A DNA stretch of 64,000 bases. Source: Deltaproteobacteria bacterium. GTDB taxonomy: Bacteria > Desulfobacterota > SM23-61. Where the stretch lies: the NCBI GenBank assembly GCA_016875165.1, contig VGSF01000009.1:1-64000 (forward strand), read 5' to 3'. A program made the position numbers and the translations under genes. Below, piece after piece: positions 62,692 to 64,000 of this stretch (within the stretch, counting starts at the first letter, position 1; every line of letters begins with the position of its first letter). The notes beneath the pieces are model-generated. The model ran no database searches. It was not told where the DNA came from and saw nothing but the letters and a program-made list of their open reading frames with translations.

Positions 62692-64000
62692 ATGAGCAAA
62701 ACATCTGTGATTCTGCCATGGAAAAAGACCTGCACCCTCAGGCCGGAAATCCGGGAACGAAAGCATACTTCCAGCGATTTCGCCATTGACCTACAAAAGG
62801 TCATAAATGGAGGAACGGGGGCGAAACCTTATTATTGCGATCCGGAACAATTCTTTGCCACCACTTACGCTACGCAGAATCTGAGGCAGCTATGCAAGGT
62901 TGTCCTCCGCAGGCTGGCTGACGCCGGGGGCGGGGAGCCTATCATAAATATCGCCCAAACCTTTGGCGGCGGCAAAACCCATACTTTGACTGCCCTGTAT
63001 TACCTTACGACCCTGGAGGAAAAACTGCCCAAGAAGCAGACATCCGTGGGTATGATTCTGAACGATGCCCAGATCAAAAATCCACCTATAGCCAGAGTGG
63101 CCGCCGTTTCTTTCGACAAGGTGGATTGGAAGGTGGGCGGAGATGTGAAATCCCCCACAGGCGAGATCCGCCAATTCCACATGCCCTGGAATTTGATTGC
63201 CTGGCAGCTCCTTGGCCAGAAAGGGCTGGATATTCTGCAGCGCGATGAGAGCCAGCCGGATTTTGACACTCCGCCGGCAGACACCCTATGGACAAAAATC
63301 CTGAATGCGGTCGAGATGTCGGGGCATGGGGCGTTGATCCTGATCGATGAATTCCTGATGTGGGCGCATGATGCGGCTTCTCCTGATCCTGCCGGGGAAC
63401 GAAAGGACCGGGGCCCGGTCTGGTATGACCGATTGAAGAACTTTTTCCAGAAGCTGGCCCAGGCTGTGGAGTCTTCCCGGCGTTCCTGTCTGGTCGTCTC
63501 CTTGCTGGCGACGGAACCGGCCAGAAACGATGAAGTCGGCAAAGCTATCCTCACGGCCTGCAACAGCGGCTTGAACCGGCAGGCATCCATTCAGTCTCCC
63601 GTGGAAAAGGACGACCTGGGCGAATTGCTCCGCCGCCGGCTCTTTGAAAAATATCCTGAGAGTGAAACCGAGCGGCATAAGCATATCCTGGCCTTTTGGC
63701 ATCGCTTGGAATCGGTAGATAGGATTCGAGCGAAGATGCCGGACGCGGAAGAGCGGCTGAAAAAATCCTATCCCTTCCACCCTGATCTTTTGGACCGGTT
63801 CTTTGGGAAATGGACAGACCTGGATCAGTTCCAGAGGACCCGAGGCGTTCTTCAGACCTTTGCCATGGCCTTGCGGGATGCCGAGACATGGGATGATTCC
63901 CCATTAATAGGCCCGCAGGTTTTTTTACCCGCACCTGCGCAGGATGGATTGAGCGAGGCCCTCCAAAAACTTGCGGAGAATGCCAAGGACTCGGACCGGG
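62692..64000 (+). CDS. DUF499 ATPase, N-terminal part (runs off the right edge)
   Basis: 436 codons are present with no stop. MSKTSVILPWKKTCTLRPEI leads into an AAA-type ATPase: P-loop FGGGKTHTL (91-99), Walker B LILIDEFLMW (Asp219-Glu220), and the DUF499 signature SYPFHPDLLDRFFGKW and QFQRTRGVLQTF. Full-length members have about 1000 residues. AAAGGAG precedes the ATG by seven bases, after a C/G hairpin (about 62648-62683). It is the fourth core gene of the operon; DUF499 and DUF1156 genes are often paired. Confidence 0.85.
   Translation, partial: MSKTSVILPWKKTCTLRPEIRERKHTSSDFAIDLQKVINGGTGAKPYYCDPEQFFATTYATQNLRQLCKVVLRRLADAGGGEPIINIAQTFGGGKTHTLTALYYLTTLEEKLPKKQTSVGMILNDAQIKNPPIARVAAVSFDKVDWKVGGDVKSPTGEIRQFHMPWNLIAWQLLGQKGLDILQRDESQPDFDTPPADTLWTKILNAVEMSGHGALILIDEFLMWAHDAASPDPAGERKDRGPVWYDRLKNFFQKLAQAVESSRRSCLVVSLLATEPARNDEVGKAILTACNSGLNRQASIQSPVEKDDLGELLRRRLFEKYPESETERHKHILAFWHRLESVDRIRAKMPDAEERLKKSYPFHPDLLDRFFGKWTDLDQFQRTRGVLQTFAMALRDAETWDDSPLIGPQVFLPAPAQDGLSEALQKLAENAKDSDR

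Noticed and set aside
54236..64000. Complete DISARM or BREX system
   Set aside because: No DUF1998 (DrmB), PLD nuclease, PglZ or BrxC-type genes are in the window. Only the SNF2 helicase and a methyltransferase are shared in type with DISARM; the identity is left open.

Overview
The window looks like a chromosomal segment of an anaerobic deltaproteobacterium (Desulfobacterota, possibly a syntroph or sulfate-reducer relative). This rests on gene content: a Kor/Vor-type 2-oxoacid:ferredoxin oxidoreductase, a TRAP transporter next to thiolase/DUF35/acyl-CoA ligase genes, the rho-rpmE-DUF1385-prfA-prmC-murA-hisD order, and many short dispersed hairpin repeats. No 16S rRNA is present, so the placement is inference.

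Layout. 1-8.2 kb: the edge of an IS4-like transposase, then rho, rpmE, a DUF1385 membrane protein, prfA, prmC, murA and hisD. 8.4-16.2 kb: a coiled-coil protein and a type I restriction-modification operon (hsdR, hsdS, hsdM) that carries a GIY-YIG protein and a HEPN-MNT toxin-antitoxin pair between hsdS and hsdM. 16.4-18.6 kb: an orphan ATPase and decayed defence-gene remnants. 18.9-26.2 kb: a PHP-domain protein, a YrdC/Sua5-family protein, the kor operon with a ThiF-like gene, a LOG-family protein and tRNA-Leu(CAG). 26.5-41.1 kb: housekeeping block mltD-like, moeA, rpsF-rpsR-rplI-dnaB, dnaA, dnaN, gyrB, gyrA, gpsA, with a candidate replication origin around dnaA. 41.1-53.6 kb: a lipoprotein, an FmdB-like protein, then a probable carboxylic-acid/acyl-CoA utilisation region (two thiolase-like proteins, two DUF35 Zn-ribbon/OB-fold proteins, a TRAP transporter, an SDR dehydrogenase and an acyl-CoA ligase). 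54.2-64.0 kb: a multi-gene, probably anti-phage, operon: an XRE-HTH/SNF2 helicase/DUF3883 fusion, a YhcG-type (DUF1016) nuclease, a four-helix-bundle protein on its own small inverted-repeat element, a DUF1156 DNA methyltransferase and a DUF499 ATPase that runs off the right edge.

The other striking layer is repeats. One family of about 130-180 bp hairpin elements (ends GATGATCTCGTAAAAAGTC and its complement) occurs nine times; seven copies are flanked by exact 6-7 bp direct repeats, which shows they moved by insertion. One copy sits exactly at the murA stop codon, and its target duplication keeps both the murA stop and the hisD ribosome binding site. Two copies are in tandem and share a duplication, and one is nested in another dispersed repeat. 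A second family (ends TGAGCCTCTTGCAAAAG), GC-rich repeats and a 'CTCTGTG' repeat family fill most other intergenic space.

The best candidates for something undescribed are the 54-64 kb operon, the four-helix element that has become the N-terminus of the neighbouring methyltransferase, and the long hairpin inside the kor operon.
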